In this document: piece by piece, positions 48,499-58,711 of the stretch
Layout of the letters: each line of letters opens with the position of its first letter
Position numbering within the stretch: the first letter of the stretch is position 1
Assembly: GCF_000373965.1 (NCBI RefSeq)
Contig: NZ_KB892838.1
Span: 62,001 to 126,000 of the forward strand
From: Uliginosibacterium gangwonense DSM 18521
GTDB taxonomy: Bacteria > Pseudomonadota > Gammaproteobacteria > Burkholderiales > Rhodocyclaceae
Direction of reading: 5' to 3'
DNA: 64,000 nucleotides
The notes under the pieces: generated by a model
The model's database searches: none
Told to the model about the DNA's origin: nothing
What the model saw: only the letters and a program-made list of their open reading frames with translations
Made by a program: the position numbers and the translations under genes

Positions 48499-49211
48499 AT
48501 ACCGATATCACCTCTCTGACGGCACGCTTGCTCGCGCACCGCTGGTTGCCACGTTCGGACGCGCAGGTCCGTCGCGCCCTGGTGGACGAAACCTTCCGCG
48601 CCGAACTCGAAAGCCGCTTGGCGGCTGTCGGCCTGGAGCTGCTGGACAACCCCTTTGCTGAACACGTCGCCGTGGGGCTACGTAATGAAGTCATTGACGT
48701 CGTGTTTGGCGGCCGTGACTATCAGGCCAGCACCATGAACCTCACGCGGGATGAGATTGCGCTGCTGATCGTAATCTGGGCGCTCATCATCCTGCCCAAG
48801 CGCGAACGTCAGCTTGGCCGCCGCACCCGTGGGGATGATGGTCAGAACGATATGTTTGGTCAGGATAAGCCCATCGTACACGGTGAAGAAGTCTCGGGCG
48901 CCTTCTCCGAAGCATCCTTGCTGGCCGATTTCGGCACACAACTGGGCGGGCGTACCAAGATCCGCAACTTTGCTTTGGGCAAACTCGCCCGTCTTGGCTT
49001 CATCGAGCGCCGCAACGGTTTCATCTTTGAAGGCCCGCTACTGGATGTGCTGCTGGACTACCGCATCCTGGCAGACCGTATCATCAACGGCACTCTGGCC
49101 GATGTGCTGGCCGCAGCCGGGCGCAACCTGCCTGCCAGTCTGACCGAAGATACCGCCGAGGAAGAGGAAGACCTCGAACTCGGCGAAGAAGAGGAATCTG
49201 GCCGCCCATAA
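48495..49211 (+). CDS. small winged-helix KITE-like subunit of an SMC complex (MukE/MksE-like)
   Basis: The 238 residues overlap the preceding gene by four bases (ATGA). Parts that look like two winged-helix units are MNLTRDEIALLIVIWALIILPKR and TKIRNFALGKLARLGFIERRNGFIFEGPLLDVLLDY. The C-terminus is strongly acidic (EDTAEEEEDLELGEEEESG). MukE and MksE are small proteins made of tandem winged helices that bind the kleisin. The match is by size, helix pattern and position, not by a recognised motif. The SMC gene follows after 28 bases. Confidence 0.55.
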   Translation: MNTDITSLTARLLAHRWLPRSDAQVRRALVDETFRAELESRLAAVGLELLDNPFAEHVAVGLRNEVIDVVFGGRDYQASTMNLTRDEIALLIVIWALIILPKRERQLGRRTRGDDGQNDMFGQDKPIVHGEEVSGAFSEASLLADFGTQLGGRTKIRNFALGKLARLGFIERRNGFIFEGPLLDVLLDYRILADRIINGTLADVLAAAGRNLPASLTEDTAEEEEDLELGEEEESGRP

Positions 49212-49239
49212 GCGGCCATCACCCAACGCAGGACCCAAG

Positions 49240-52032
49240 ATGTTTCACATCCGCGAAATTGAACTCGTACACTGGGATTTCTGGCGCCGCTTCACGCTGC
49301 CGCTGGATGCCCAGATCATTACCATCGTTGGCCCGAACGGCTCGGGCAAGACCACCCTGCTGGACGCCATGCGCACCCTGTTTGCCCTGCGCTGCTCAGG
49401 CAAACGGGATTTCCGTCGCTATGTGCGCCGCTCCAATACAGGTTTTGCGTGGATTCGCTCAACCGTATCGAATCGCCCTGGCAGCACCGGTAAACGCCCA
49501 TTCTTCCCCTGCCTAAAAGACAATGTCACCCTGGCCTGTCGTGTCAAGCGCGCAGGCGGGGATTGGACGCGGGAGTATTGTATTGAAGACGGCTTGGTCA
49601 GCGTCGAGCAACTGGAAGAAAGCGCCCAGTTCATCGGCCTGCGGGATTATCAGTCCCGCCTCGCCTACGCAGGGCTGACTCCCGCCATTGCCAAGGTACT
49701 CTCACTAGAACAGGGCGACACTGACAAACTTTGCGAATACTCCCCGCGCGCCTTGCTCGACCTCGTTTTCGACGTGTTTGGCGACAAGGAAGTGCTGGAC
49801 AACTATCAGGCCGCGCGCGAAGAGCAAAAAACAGCCCAGCACGAACTGGAAGCCCTCGCCCTTGATCTGGAGCGCCTGAAAGCCCAGGTCGAGGCCAAAC
49901 GCCTTGAGGCTGACCGCTTCCTGGAGTGGCGCGAGTTGCAGACCGAGGCCTCAACACTTGAGACGGAAGCGGTGCCACGCCTGGAAGTCGCCGAACTGCA
50001 AAACGAGATCGGCCAATGGCGCGACAAGCTTCGTCATGTACGCTTGGATGTTGCGGAAGCTGCACAGACGGTTAAGGAATCGGACACCCGCATGGCGGCT
50101 CTGGCAGGCGAAAGAACTCAGGCCGAGCAACAACTCAACCAAGCCAATACTCGCCTGAATGATGTCAATACGGCTTGGCTTTCGGCTCGGGATACCTTGC
50201 GCGACATCGACAAAAAACTGGCTGAGCGCGACGCACTGCGCGAACGCGTAGCCAAGGAACACGGTGCAGCCGCGCTGGATTCCGAAGATGTGGCCGCTAC
50301 CGCCTATAACGACTGGCAGGCCGCACGCGCCAAGGTCAAGGAACTGACTTCCCGCTTTGAGGATGTCACCACGCGTCTGCGAGAAGCCCAGGGCAAGACG
50401 GGGTCGCCACAGGATCAGGAAGTCCAGCGTTTCCGCACGGCACTGGATGAAGCAAATATCCCGCACCGCCTGCTAGCGGAGATTACCGAAGTCACGGACC
50501 CGAGCTGGCAAGGCGCGCTGGAAGCCATTCTGCGCCCCTACCGCTCGCTGATCCTGCTGGAAGACGAAGGCCAGCGCCACGAAGCCTGGGCATTGGGCGA
50601 ACGCGAAAAATTCCGCCATTTTATCGTCTCCGATCGCACGCCCTGCCCTGAGGCCCAGCCAGATAGTCTGCTTGAGATCGTGCGCTTTGCAGGCGAACCC
50701 CCGAAGTGGCTGGCCGAACTGCTCAACCGCATCCGGCGTGTCGACAATGCGCAATCTGCTTCACGACTGCCGCGTGACCAGGATTGGATCACCCGCGAGG
50801 GCTACCACCGTGAGCGCCGTGGCGCCCGCCACCTGGGCGTGCCTCATGACTTCTGGTTTGGCGAACTGGCACGCCAAACCCGCCTGGAAGGGCTGCAAAA
50901 GGAAGTCTCCGAGCTGGATAAACAGCTGGCCTGGGCACGCAAAAAGCAGGACGAACACGAAGCCGCCATGCAAGGCGCCCGCGAAAAACTGCTCGGTATG
51001 CAGGCCGCAGAACTTTTGCTGGCCCGTGCCACAGAATTCGAGGCTGCCTTACAAGACAAACCTACCTTGCAGGAAGCCTTGAGCCGTGCTGAAGCAGATC
51101 TGAACGCTGCACGCGGTGAAGTTGACCACTGTAAGGAACGCCTAGCAGGCATCGCAATCGAAGCGGACCGTCGCTCCCGTGACCTGGGCCATGCCAAAGA
51201 CGTGCTCAAGCGCCTCTCGGCAGAATCCCGCCCGCAGCGTCTGGAACAGGCAGCCCGTCTGCAACGGCTGCGCAACAAGCGCAGGGGTATATCGCGCCAA
51301 TGGCTGCAAGCGGATGCGCTGGCCGAATTGGCTGAACACTACGGTGGTCTGGCAGGTGCCCGCAACGAACTTTCTCGTCTGAAACGTCGCCTGAACGAAG
51401 GTGAATGGCCGCAGGATGAGAGTGTGTTGATCGTCAAAGAAAAGCTTGGCCTGGAGTTAAGCCAGCGCGAAGGTGATTACGGCCAGCGCATGGCCTATTC
51501 CGAGCGCACCAAAACCATGGTTGACGACGCTCGCGCCGCCTACATTGCCCGCTTGCGCGCCACCGTGCGCCAATATGGCAAGAACCTGCGCGCATTGGGT
51601 GAGCTGGCCGGCGTGGGCGTGGAATGCCCGATTCCGATGCTGGAAAACGACGATGTCACGCTCACCTCTGCTGGCCTGGAAGTCGCTTTTGACTTCGACC
51701 AAAAAGGTGCGCAGACCCTCAACGACGGCGAAGCCTCGGGTGGTCAGCAGGTGATGAAATCGCTGATCCTGCTGATTGGTCTGCTCATGGATGATGCCCG
51801 CCCTGGTGGTTTTGTGTTCATCGATGAACCCTTTGCCCACTTGGACGTGGCCAATATCGACCGAGTGGGGGCCTTCCTGCGAGCAACGCGGGCACAGTAC
51901 CTGATCACCACGCCAGTCACCCACAATGCCAATGTATTTCAACCGGCACAACTGACCTTGGTGACGCGGAAAAAGAAGCCTACAGACAGTTGGGCACCTC
52001 CCATTGGCGTACTGCGGCGGCAAATCGACTGA
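49240..52032 (+). CDS. SMC-family ATPase with hinge domain (MukB/MksB-like)
   Basis: The 930 residues have an ABC-type head split between the two ends. Walker A is GPNGSGKT at 31-38; the C-terminal head has the signature motif ASGGQ (832-836), Walker B VFIDEP (859-864) and the D-loop AHLD (866-869), and ends in the switch-like ITTPVTHN. Two long coiled coils (about 190-395 and 535-790) flank a hinge-like domain at about 395-530 (ALEAILRPYRSLILLEDEGQ). At 930 residues it is shorter than MukB. A cation-pi-style signature and ATPase residues are intact, so it should be active. Upstream are two partner-type subunits, an FHA protein and a protease. No TOPRIM nuclease gene (JetD) is nearby. Confidence 0.85.
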   Translation: MFHIREIELVHWDFWRRFTLPLDAQIITIVGPNGSGKTTLLDAMRTLFALRCSGKRDFRRYVRRSNTGFAWIRSTVSNRPGSTGKRPFFPCLKDNVTLACRVKRAGGDWTREYCIEDGLVSVEQLEESAQFIGLRDYQSRLAYAGLTPAIAKVLSLEQGDTDKLCEYSPRALLDLVFDVFGDKEVLDNYQAAREEQKTAQHELEALALDLERLKAQVEAKRLEADRFLEWRELQTEASTLETEAVPRLEVAELQNEIGQWRDKLRHVRLDVAEAAQTVKESDTRMAALAGERTQAEQQLNQANTRLNDVNTAWLSARDTLRDIDKKLAERDALRERVAKEHGAAALDSEDVAATAYNDWQAARAKVKELTSRFEDVTTRLREAQGKTGSPQDQEVQRFRTALDEANIPHRLLAEITEVTDPSWQGALEAILRPYRSLILLEDEGQRHEAWALGEREKFRHFIVSDRTPCPEAQPDSLLEIVRFAGEPPKWLAELLNRIRRVDNAQSASRLPRDQDWITREGYHRERRGARHLGVPHDFWFGELARQTRLEGLQKEVSELDKQLAWARKKQDEHEAAMQGAREKLLGMQAAELLLARATEFEAALQDKPTLQEALSRAEADLNAARGEVDHCKERLAGIAIEADRRSRDLGHAKDVLKRLSAESRPQRLEQAARLQRLRNKRRGISRQWLQADALAELAEHYGGLAGARNELSRLKRRLNEGEWPQDESVLIVKEKLGLELSQREGDYGQRMAYSERTKTMVDDARAAYIARLRATVRQYGKNLRALGELAGVGVECPIPMLENDDVTLTSAGLEVAFDFDQKGAQTLNDGEASGGQQVMKSLILLIGLLMDDARPGGFVFIDEPFAHLDVANIDRVGAFLRATRAQYLITTPVTHNANVFQPAQLTLVTRKKKPTDSWAPPIGVLRRQID

Positions 52033-52327
52033 AAAACAGTAAAAATCTGCTTCACTCATACATCGGCTACCCCTTGTTATCAGGCGGTAGCCGATTTTTC
52101 TTTGTAAAAAAGCTCTACAAGCTGTGCACTTTTCCCCTGTGCCTACCCTTTTGCCAGCAAGCAAACATATATTTCAGGAATAGAATTTCATACGACATCA
52201 GCCAAACGGCTATATCGCCGTTTTACGATTTTTCCCGATTGCAGGGTAAAGGTTTGTATACCCGGGGTCGATAAAGTTCCATATTGGTGGCGATCTCATT
52301 TTTCAACTCAAGTACAAGCCCTATCAG
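52033..52327 (+). other. intergenic region after the SMC operon, with two hairpins
   Basis: It contains the SMC terminator at 52062-52099 and a second hairpin AAACGGC/GCCGTTT at 52204-52223 followed by TACGATTTTT. The rest is AT-rich and presumably holds the diguanylate cyclase promoter. I see no gene. Confidence 0.6.
52062..52099 (+). terminator. intrinsic terminator of the SMC operon
   Basis: ATCGGCTACC at 52062-52071 pairs perfectly with GGTAGCCGAT at 52086-52095, followed by a T tract. It is 30 bases after the SMC stop. Confidence 0.88.
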
Positions 52328-53416
52328 ATGAGAACCGAAGTCGCGCTACTGCGTTTGCTGAAAAAACTCCAATCGCTGGAAGCCTCCCGTGATCGTCTGA
52401 GCATTGCCGAATCAGTCGTCGTCGCAACGCTGGAAATTCTGGACGCCCGCTTCGCCCTCCTCCACGGCTTTCGTGCAACGGCCCATGGATACGTGACCGC
52501 GCCCCTGGCCTGGGCGGTGGCCGGGGGCGAGTCCGCCACCACGAATCTTGATCACTTTGACGTTGAAGAAACCCATCTGAACGCAGAGCCATTACTGGAA
52601 GAATGCGCGCTCGCCCCAGAGGGTTTCGTACAACAAGACACGCCAGACGCCTGCACGCTGGCATTCTCCATCGGCCAGCAAGGCACGCCGGTAGCCATTG
52701 TCGAAGTTCACTGTGATGCCCACCCCAATGACGACTTGCGCGATTGCGTGCATGAATTGCTGGGCATCTATGCCGAGCACCTGTGCCTGCTGGATTACGC
52801 CGAACTGGATACGCTGACCAAGCTGCATAACCGCAAAACCTTCGACGAGAATTTTGACCGCTTCATCAGCATGGCCGAGAAGGCGGCTTCGCGCCAGGAA
52901 GAGGATACCGACGCTTTTGAGCAGACCGAGAATACCGAGCGTTACTGCTGGCTGGGCGTTGCAGACATCGACAAGTTCAAACGCATCAATGACACCTTTG
53001 GTCACCTGTTCGGCGATGAAGTCCTGATCCGTGTTGCTGAATTGATGAAGAAGAGTTTTCGCGGCAGCGACAAGCTCTTCCGCTTTGGTGGGGAAGAATT
53101 TGTCATCCTGCTCCGTTTTGTGACGGCTGAAAACGCCGAACAGGTTTTCGAGCGCTTCCGCGCAGCCGTTGAAGAACATGAATTTCCGCAAGTAGGGCAG
53201 GTCACCTGCTCACTGGGCTATGTGCGCATCAACAGCACCTTGACCCCTGCCGAAATCCTGGGGCGTGCGGACGAAGCGCTCTATTTCTGCAAAAAGAATG
53301 GTCGCAACCAGATCGCCCGGTATGAAACCCTGGTCGAACAAAATCTGATCGAACCGCCTTTGGAAGCGCCTTCAAACAGCGATTTGCAGGCAGATATCGA
53401 CGCCTTGTTCGACTAA
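52328..53416 (+). CDS. diguanylate cyclase with N-terminal GAF-like region
   Basis: The 362 residues end in a GGDEF domain that makes cyclic di-GMP. The catalytic motif is GGEEF at residues 254-258, and an inhibitory I-site RGSD stands five residues before it (245-248), so product feedback is expected. The start of the domain has LTKLHNRKTFDENF and the metal segment VADIDKFKRINDTFGH. An acidic insert (SRQEEDTDAFEQTENTE) lies just before this strand. The first 150 residues look like a GAF-type sensor (ARFALLHGFRATAHGY and FSIGQQGTPVAIVEV) without a membrane segment. No phosphodiesterase is adjacent. A weak ribosome site precedes the ATG. Confidence 0.9.
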   Translation: MRTEVALLRLLKKLQSLEASRDRLSIAESVVVATLEILDARFALLHGFRATAHGYVTAPLAWAVAGGESATTNLDHFDVEETHLNAEPLLEECALAPEGFVQQDTPDACTLAFSIGQQGTPVAIVEVHCDAHPNDDLRDCVHELLGIYAEHLCLLDYAELDTLTKLHNRKTFDENFDRFISMAEKAASRQEEDTDAFEQTENTERYCWLGVADIDKFKRINDTFGHLFGDEVLIRVAELMKKSFRGSDKLFRFGGEEFVILLRFVTAENAEQVFERFRAAVEEHEFPQVGQVTCSLGYVRINSTLTPAEILGRADEALYFCKKNGRNQIARYETLVEQNLIEPPLEAPSNSDLQADIDALFD

Positions 53417-53464
53417 CCCAGGCCCTGCCCAACCCTTCACACTCCCGGCAACACGGACATCTCT

Positions 53465-53512
53465 GCCAGAAGCCTGCTATGATTGCGCCCAGACGCCGCG
53501 ATGGCTTCTGGC
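53465..53512. repeat. inverted repeat in the ribonuclease/barstar leader
   Basis: GCCAGAAGCC at 53465-53474 is the perfect complement of GGCTTCTGGC at 53503-53512, with 28 bases between, and a -10-like TATGAT in the loop. It may be an operator or an RNA hairpin; the role is unproven. Confidence 0.5.
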
Positions 53513-53653
53513 TTGATGCACGTAGGGAACACCTTCGGACAAATCCGCTTCAAAAATCTGCTTTCCCATAGGTCTGCGAGCAGGCATAGGGTTCTCTCGC
53601 TACACTTCAACGGGATTCACCACACGGCCTCGCGCCGGGCAAGGCTTGCGCTC

Positions 53654-54028
53654 ATGTCGGCCCAGAAACTGTTTCGCTTCCTGTTATGTGCGTTCTTTCT
53701 GGCCTTTGGTGCCCTGACGACATCAGCAGCTGACACAGGCAATTCTCCGCCCCTGGGTTCAGTCCGCCTGAGCGAACTTCCTGTCGAGGCGCAATCGACA
53801 CTTGAGCTGATTCGCCGAGGAGGTCCATTTCCTTACCGGCGCGATGGCGTCACATTTCAGAATCGTGAATTGCGCCTGCCCCGCAGACCTGCAGATTACT
53901 ACCACGAATACACGGTTCCCACGCCCGGTGCATCAGACCGGGGGCCACGGCGCATCATCCGTGGCGAGCCTGAAGAGTATTACTACACCGCCGACCACTA
54001 CCGCAGCTTCAGAAGGATTCAGCCATGA
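53654..54028 (+). CDS. secreted guanyl-specific ribonuclease, RNase Sa/barnase family
   Basis: The 124-residue product starts at 53654 with a signal peptide (KLFRFLLCAFFLAFGALTTSA), so it is exported. The microbial ribonuclease signature is visible: catalytic Glu in HEYTVPTPG, Arg in RGPRRIIRG and His in TADHYRSF, in the order of RNase Sa. It cleaves single-stranded RNA after G in known members. The stop overlaps the start of a barstar gene by four bases, so the inhibitor is made together with the enzyme. An in-frame extension back to 53483 lacks conserved sequence. It may be used against competitors or for phosphate and nucleotide scavenging. Confidence 0.87.
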   Translation: MSAQKLFRFLLCAFFLAFGALTTSAADTGNSPPLGSVRLSELPVEAQSTLELIRRGGPFPYRRDGVTFQNRELRLPRRPADYYHEYTVPTPGASDRGPRRIIRGEPEEYYYTADHYRSFRRIQP

Positions 54029-54480
54029 GAGCCAATCTACTCGCTCCTGATGCCGCGCAGTTGTTGCGGGATCTTGACCAAGCCAACGTCTACGTAACCG
54101 ATGATGACACGGCCCGTGCGTTGTTTCACGCCGGCCCTAGCGCTGGCTTCAACGTCTATCGCATCGACCTGAGTCAGGCGCGTACGGAGCAAGAGCTACT
54201 GCGGATCATGGGCAAGGCGTTGCACTTCCCGGATTGGTATGGTGGAAACTGGGACGCGTTGGCGGACTCTCTCGCTGATATGTCCTGGAATGAGGCCGAT
54301 GGCTACCTCATCATTCTGCAGCGTAGCGAGGTCTTGCGAAAGAATTTTCCCGCCGCCCATGCTACCTTTCTCCAACTGCTCAAAGATACCGTCAAAGCCT
54401 GGCAGACGCAGAATGTAGCCTTCTGGGTGCTGTTTGTGGGCGACCACCCCGATCTGCCCCATATCGGGGTGAAAACCTGA
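54025..54480 (+). CDS. barstar-family ribonuclease inhibitor
   Basis: This 151-residue cytoplasmic protein protects the cell from the ribonuclease encoded just upstream (overlap ATGA). Barstar features are the hydrophobic first strand VYRIDLS, the helix LLRIMGKALHFPDWYGGNWDAL (the FPxxYGxNWDAL signature with the acidic and aromatic contact residues) and a later strand (YLIILQRSEVL). It carries an N-terminal extension of about 40 residues compared with the Bacillus protein. The gene pair is a normal ribonuclease-inhibitor module. Confidence 0.92.
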   Translation: MRANLLAPDAAQLLRDLDQANVYVTDDDTARALFHAGPSAGFNVYRIDLSQARTEQELLRIMGKALHFPDWYGGNWDALADSLADMSWNEADGYLIILQRSEVLRKNFPAAHATFLQLLKDTVKAWQTQNVAFWVLFVGDHPDLPHIGVKT

Positions 54481-54514
54481 CCCAATAGAGAAAATATTAG
54501 AGAGAGAAAGTAAT

Positions 54515-54955
54515 TTGTTTAAAAAGCCAGAATCCGTACTTGTCGTTATCCATACCCTCAATCTGCAGATTTTGCTGATTGAACGCGCCCGCCACCCTGG
54601 TTACTGGCAATCCGTTACAGGCAGCCTGGAAGAAGGGGAATCTCCCTTCCAGGCAGCACAGCGTGAGCTGGAAGAGGAAACCGGGCTGATCGCATCTGCC
54701 GACTCGCTCTGCGAGTGGAACATCAGCAACCACTTTGAAATCCTGCCGCTGTGGCGGGAGCGCTATGCGCCAGATGTCACGCACAATCTGGAACACGTTT
54801 TCAGCTTCTGCATCCCGGATACGGTGCCGGTACGCCTTGCCAGTGCAGAGCATCGTGACCAGTGTTGGCTACCCTGGCAGGAGGCTGCTACACGTTGCTT
54901 TTCGTGGACCAACCACGACGCCATCCTCATGCTACCCCATCGTTTGGCAAGCTGA
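54515..54955 (+). CDS. nudB: dihydroneopterin triphosphate diphosphatase (Nudix)
   Basis: NudB removes pyrophosphate from dihydroneopterin triphosphate in folate synthesis. The 146 residues begin at a TTG (54515) with an AGAGAAAG site just before it; no ATG gives the conserved start FKKPESVLVVIHT. The Nudix box is G-SLEEG-E-x7-RELEEETGL (GSLEEGESPFQAAQ then RELEEETGL). The segment LEHVFSFCIP is typical of NudB. It is 34 bases after the barstar gene. Linkage of nudB with hsp20 and argB is probably fortuitous. Confidence in the exact substrate is good but rests on similarity. Confidence 0.87.
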   Translation: MFKKPESVLVVIHTLNLQILLIERARHPGYWQSVTGSLEEGESPFQAAQRELEEETGLIASADSLCEWNISNHFEILPLWRERYAPDVTHNLEHVFSFCIPDTVPVRLASAEHRDQCWLPWQEAATRCFSWTNHDAILMLPHRLAS

Positions 54956-55033
54956 CTTCTCGCCAGGACGCCATTCGAACACCGGTTCATACTTGTCCTT
55001 GATCTCCTTGCCGCCGAGGCTTATACCTTTAGT

Positions 55034-55159
55034 AGGGCGCTGTTGTTTTGCGCCCTGTAATGAGGCCTCCCGATGCTTCCGCATAGCGCGGTGTTTCCGG
55101 TGTTGGGAGCTTTCGCTCTGACGGGAAGTTCGGGTGTGGCTTCGGAAAGGAGAGGAAAA
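55034..55159 (+). promoter_or_regulatory. ROSE-like RNA thermometer upstream of hsp20
   Basis: In the leader, UUUCGCUCU (55111-55119) can pair with AGAGGAAA (55151-55158), which includes the ribosome site next to the ATG at 55160. Eight pairs form around one bulged G (55115), matching the U(U/C)GCU-to-AGGA pairing with bulged G that defines ROSE elements of small heat-shock genes. A separate hairpin AGGGCGC/GCGCCCT lies at 55034-55056. Melting of the terminal stem would expose the ribosome site on heating. No sigma-32 promoter was found. Confidence 0.6.
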
Positions 55160-56606
<1,447 letters not shown>

Positions 56607-56741
56607 GTGCCACAACAGCCAAGACGCCTGCGCGCACCCTACCACGCAAGCGTTTTGGGCCTGTTTGAGACAACAGACGGCTCTTCTCCGGAATATGCAG
56701 ACGGCAAGCCGCCCAAAGCAGATAAGTGTGCTATTTTTGAG

Positions 56742-57020
56742 TCAGGCTGCCTGTTTGCTGGCTACAAAGTGGGTGAGCGTGCCAACCGTTTCAAATGTGG
56801 AACCATCGATATCATCATCCCCCACATAAAAACCAAAGTGTTCCTCCAGCGCAGCGATCAAACCGACCACCGCCATGGAATCCAGCTCGGGCACCGCACC
56901 CAGCAAGGGGGTTTGGTCATCGAACGAAGCTGCACGACCACCGAGGCCGAGAGTATCGTCAAGTACGGCAAGCACTGCCTGCCGGGTACGATCCAGCGAT
57001 AACACAATCAACTCCTTCAT
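56742..57020 (-). CDS. acyl carrier protein, exosortase-A-associated type
   Basis: The 92 residues (start at 57020, MKELIVLSLDRTRQ) form one ACP domain. The phosphopantetheine serine is Ser48 in PELDSMAVVGLI, followed by the usual helix and the ALEEHFG segment. An alternative ATG at 57059 would add 13 residues; neither start has a strong ribosome site. The gene is divergent from an AMP-forming ligase and a PLP decarboxylase of the exosortase A type, and the short shared promoter region (57021-57109) suggests common control. It is distinct from the fatty-acid AcpP, whose motif reads DSLD. It probably carries the acyl group activated by the ligase. Confidence 0.8.
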   Translation of the reverse strand: MKELIVLSLDRTRQAVLAVLDDTLGLGGRAASFDDQTPLLGAVPELDSMAVVGLIAALEEHFGFYVGDDDIDGSTFETVGTLTHFVASKQAA

Positions 57021-57109
57021 CTTTACCACTTGCGGCATTGCCGCAGAAAAGTGCGACATTATAGTGGTTTCGGTCCGACAACCCAGGATGTAATAGATAC
57101 AAATTACCA

Positions 57110-58711
57110 ATGGACGCATATCTGCTTCACCATCTGATTGGCGTGCAGGCCTCACGCAATCCAAGCGCGCCAGCGCTTGCCACCTCAGCGGACAGCCTGG
57201 ATTACGCTGCGCTGTGGCATGAGGTCGGCACCTTCGCCCGTGCCCTTTCGTACCTGAAATTCGCACGTGGCGAGCGCATCGGGATTTATCTGGACAAACG
57301 CCTGGAAGCTGTCATCGCGGCCTTTGGCTGCGCTGCCGCCGGATGCGTGTTCGTACCGATCAACCCCATCCTCAAAGCGGAACAGGTTGCCTATATCCTG
57401 CGCGACTGCAATATCCGCTTGCTGGTGACTTCGCCCGAACGCCTGGCGACCCTGAATGATGTTCTGCAGCATTGCCCCGACCTCGCCCATATCAGTCTCA
57501 CTGGAGAGGCAAAGGAGCTGCCTGTACTGGGGCGCATCCATTTACATTCGTGGTCCCAGATGCCACGTGGTGAAGCCAGCTTCCATCGGGTCACCGAAAC
57601 CGATATGGCGGCCATTCTATATACCTCTGGGAGTACCGGACGTCCCAAGGGGGTCGTGCTTTCCCACCGCAACATGGTGGCGGGTGCCAAAAGTGTAGCC
57701 GGCTATCTGGGGAACCAGGCCAACGATGTTTTGTTGGGGGTGTTGCCCCTGTCATTCGACGCAGGATTCTCGCAACTGACCACGGCATTCCATGCCGGCG
57801 CCAAGGTCGTGCTGCTCAACTACCTAATGCCGCGTGATGTGATCAAGGCCGTTACGCAATGGAAAGTCACCGGGCTGACCGCAGTACCCCCACTCTGGAT
57901 TCAGCTTGCTGCACAGGAATGGCCTGAGACCGCCAGCCAACATTTGCGCTACATCGCCAGTACGGGCGGACGCATGCCGCTGGAAATACTGGATCGGCTA
58001 CGCGGCTATCTGCCGCAAGCCAAGGTTTTCCTCATGTATGGGCTGACCGAAGCGTTCCGCGCAACCTATCTGCCGCCAGAACAAGTCAACCATCGTCCGG
58101 ATTCGATTGGCAAGGCCATCCCGAATAACGAAGTCCTGGTGCTGCGAGAAGATGGCAGCTTATGTAATCCAAATGAAGCCGGGGAGCTGGTACAGCGCGG
58201 CCCGCTTGTGGCCATGGGATATTGGAACGATGCGCAGAAAACGGCTGAGCGCTTCCGCCCCCTGCCTGCCACACTACCAGAACACATCCGCCCCTCAGGT
58301 CTGCCGCAGCCCGAAATCGCCGTGTTCTCTGGCGACACGGTGCGTATGGATGAAGAGGGTTACCTCTACTTCATCGGTCGTCGTGATGAAATGATCAAGA
58401 CATCCGGCTATCGCGTCAGCCCTACCGAAATTGAAGAAGCCGCCTATACCAGTGGTGTCGCTGCGGAATGTTGCGCATTTGGCGTCCCCCACCCCAGCAT
58501 AGGCGAAGCCATCGTGCTGATCGTCAAACTCAAAGCCAACCACACCGATTCCGCCGCACTGCTTGCCTATCTCAAAGCCCACTGCCCGGCCTACCAGATA
58601 CCAGCCCGCATCATTTGCCTCGACGAGCAACTGCCGCGCAATCAGAATGGCAAAATCAACCGTACTGAATTACGGCAACGCTACGCCAATGCATTGGAGG
58701 ATAACGCGTGA
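57110..58711 (+). CDS. acyl-CoA ligase (AMP-forming), exosortase A system-associated
   Basis: The 533 residues are an ANL-superfamily adenylating enzyme. The P-loop motif is LYTSGSTGRPKG (165-176), and further core motifs are YGLTEAFRATYLPP, the acidic GDTVRMDEEGYLYFIGRRDEMIK near residue 410, and the C-terminal lysine in NGKINR. The whole protein reads like the exosortase-A-associated ligase family, in particular the C-terminal hinge (GYRVSPTEIEEAAY). It would load an acid on the nearby acyl carrier protein or CoA. The GTG of the decarboxylase gene overlaps its stop by four bases. No exosortase or PEP-CTERM gene lies in this window. Confidence 0.86.
   Translation: MDAYLLHHLIGVQASRNPSAPALATSADSLDYAALWHEVGTFARALSYLKFARGERIGIYLDKRLEAVIAAFGCAAAGCVFVPINPILKAEQVAYILRDCNIRLLVTSPERLATLNDVLQHCPDLAHISLTGEAKELPVLGRIHLHSWSQMPRGEASFHRVTETDMAAILYTSGSTGRPKGVVLSHRNMVAGAKSVAGYLGNQANDVLLGVLPLSFDAGFSQLTTAFHAGAKVVLLNYLMPRDVIKAVTQWKVTGLTAVPPLWIQLAAQEWPETASQHLRYIASTGGRMPLEILDRLRGYLPQAKVFLMYGLTEAFRATYLPPEQVNHRPDSIGKAIPNNEVLVLREDGSLCNPNEAGELVQRGPLVAMGYWNDAQKTAERFRPLPATLPEHIRPSGLPQPEIAVFSGDTVRMDEEGYLYFIGRRDEMIKTSGYRVSPTEIEEAAYTSGVAAECCAFGVPHPSIGEAIVLIVKLKANHTDSAALLAYLKAHCPAYQIPARIICLDEQLPRNQNGKINRTELRQRYANALEDNA

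Noticed and set aside
44899-52032. Full Wadjet (JetABCD) plasmid-defence system
   Set aside because: No TOPRIM nuclease (JetD/MksG) gene follows or precedes, and the JetA/JetB families were not recognised. It was therefore kept as an SMC complex of Muk/Mks style only.
54956-55159. Sigma-32 heat-shock promoter for hsp20
   Set aside because: CCCCAT occurs near 54935 but no CTTGAA-type box stands 13-15 bases ahead of it.
56607-57002. Plus-strand frame following argB
   Set aside because: It has no ribosome site and lies antisense to the acyl carrier protein gene, whose motif is clear.
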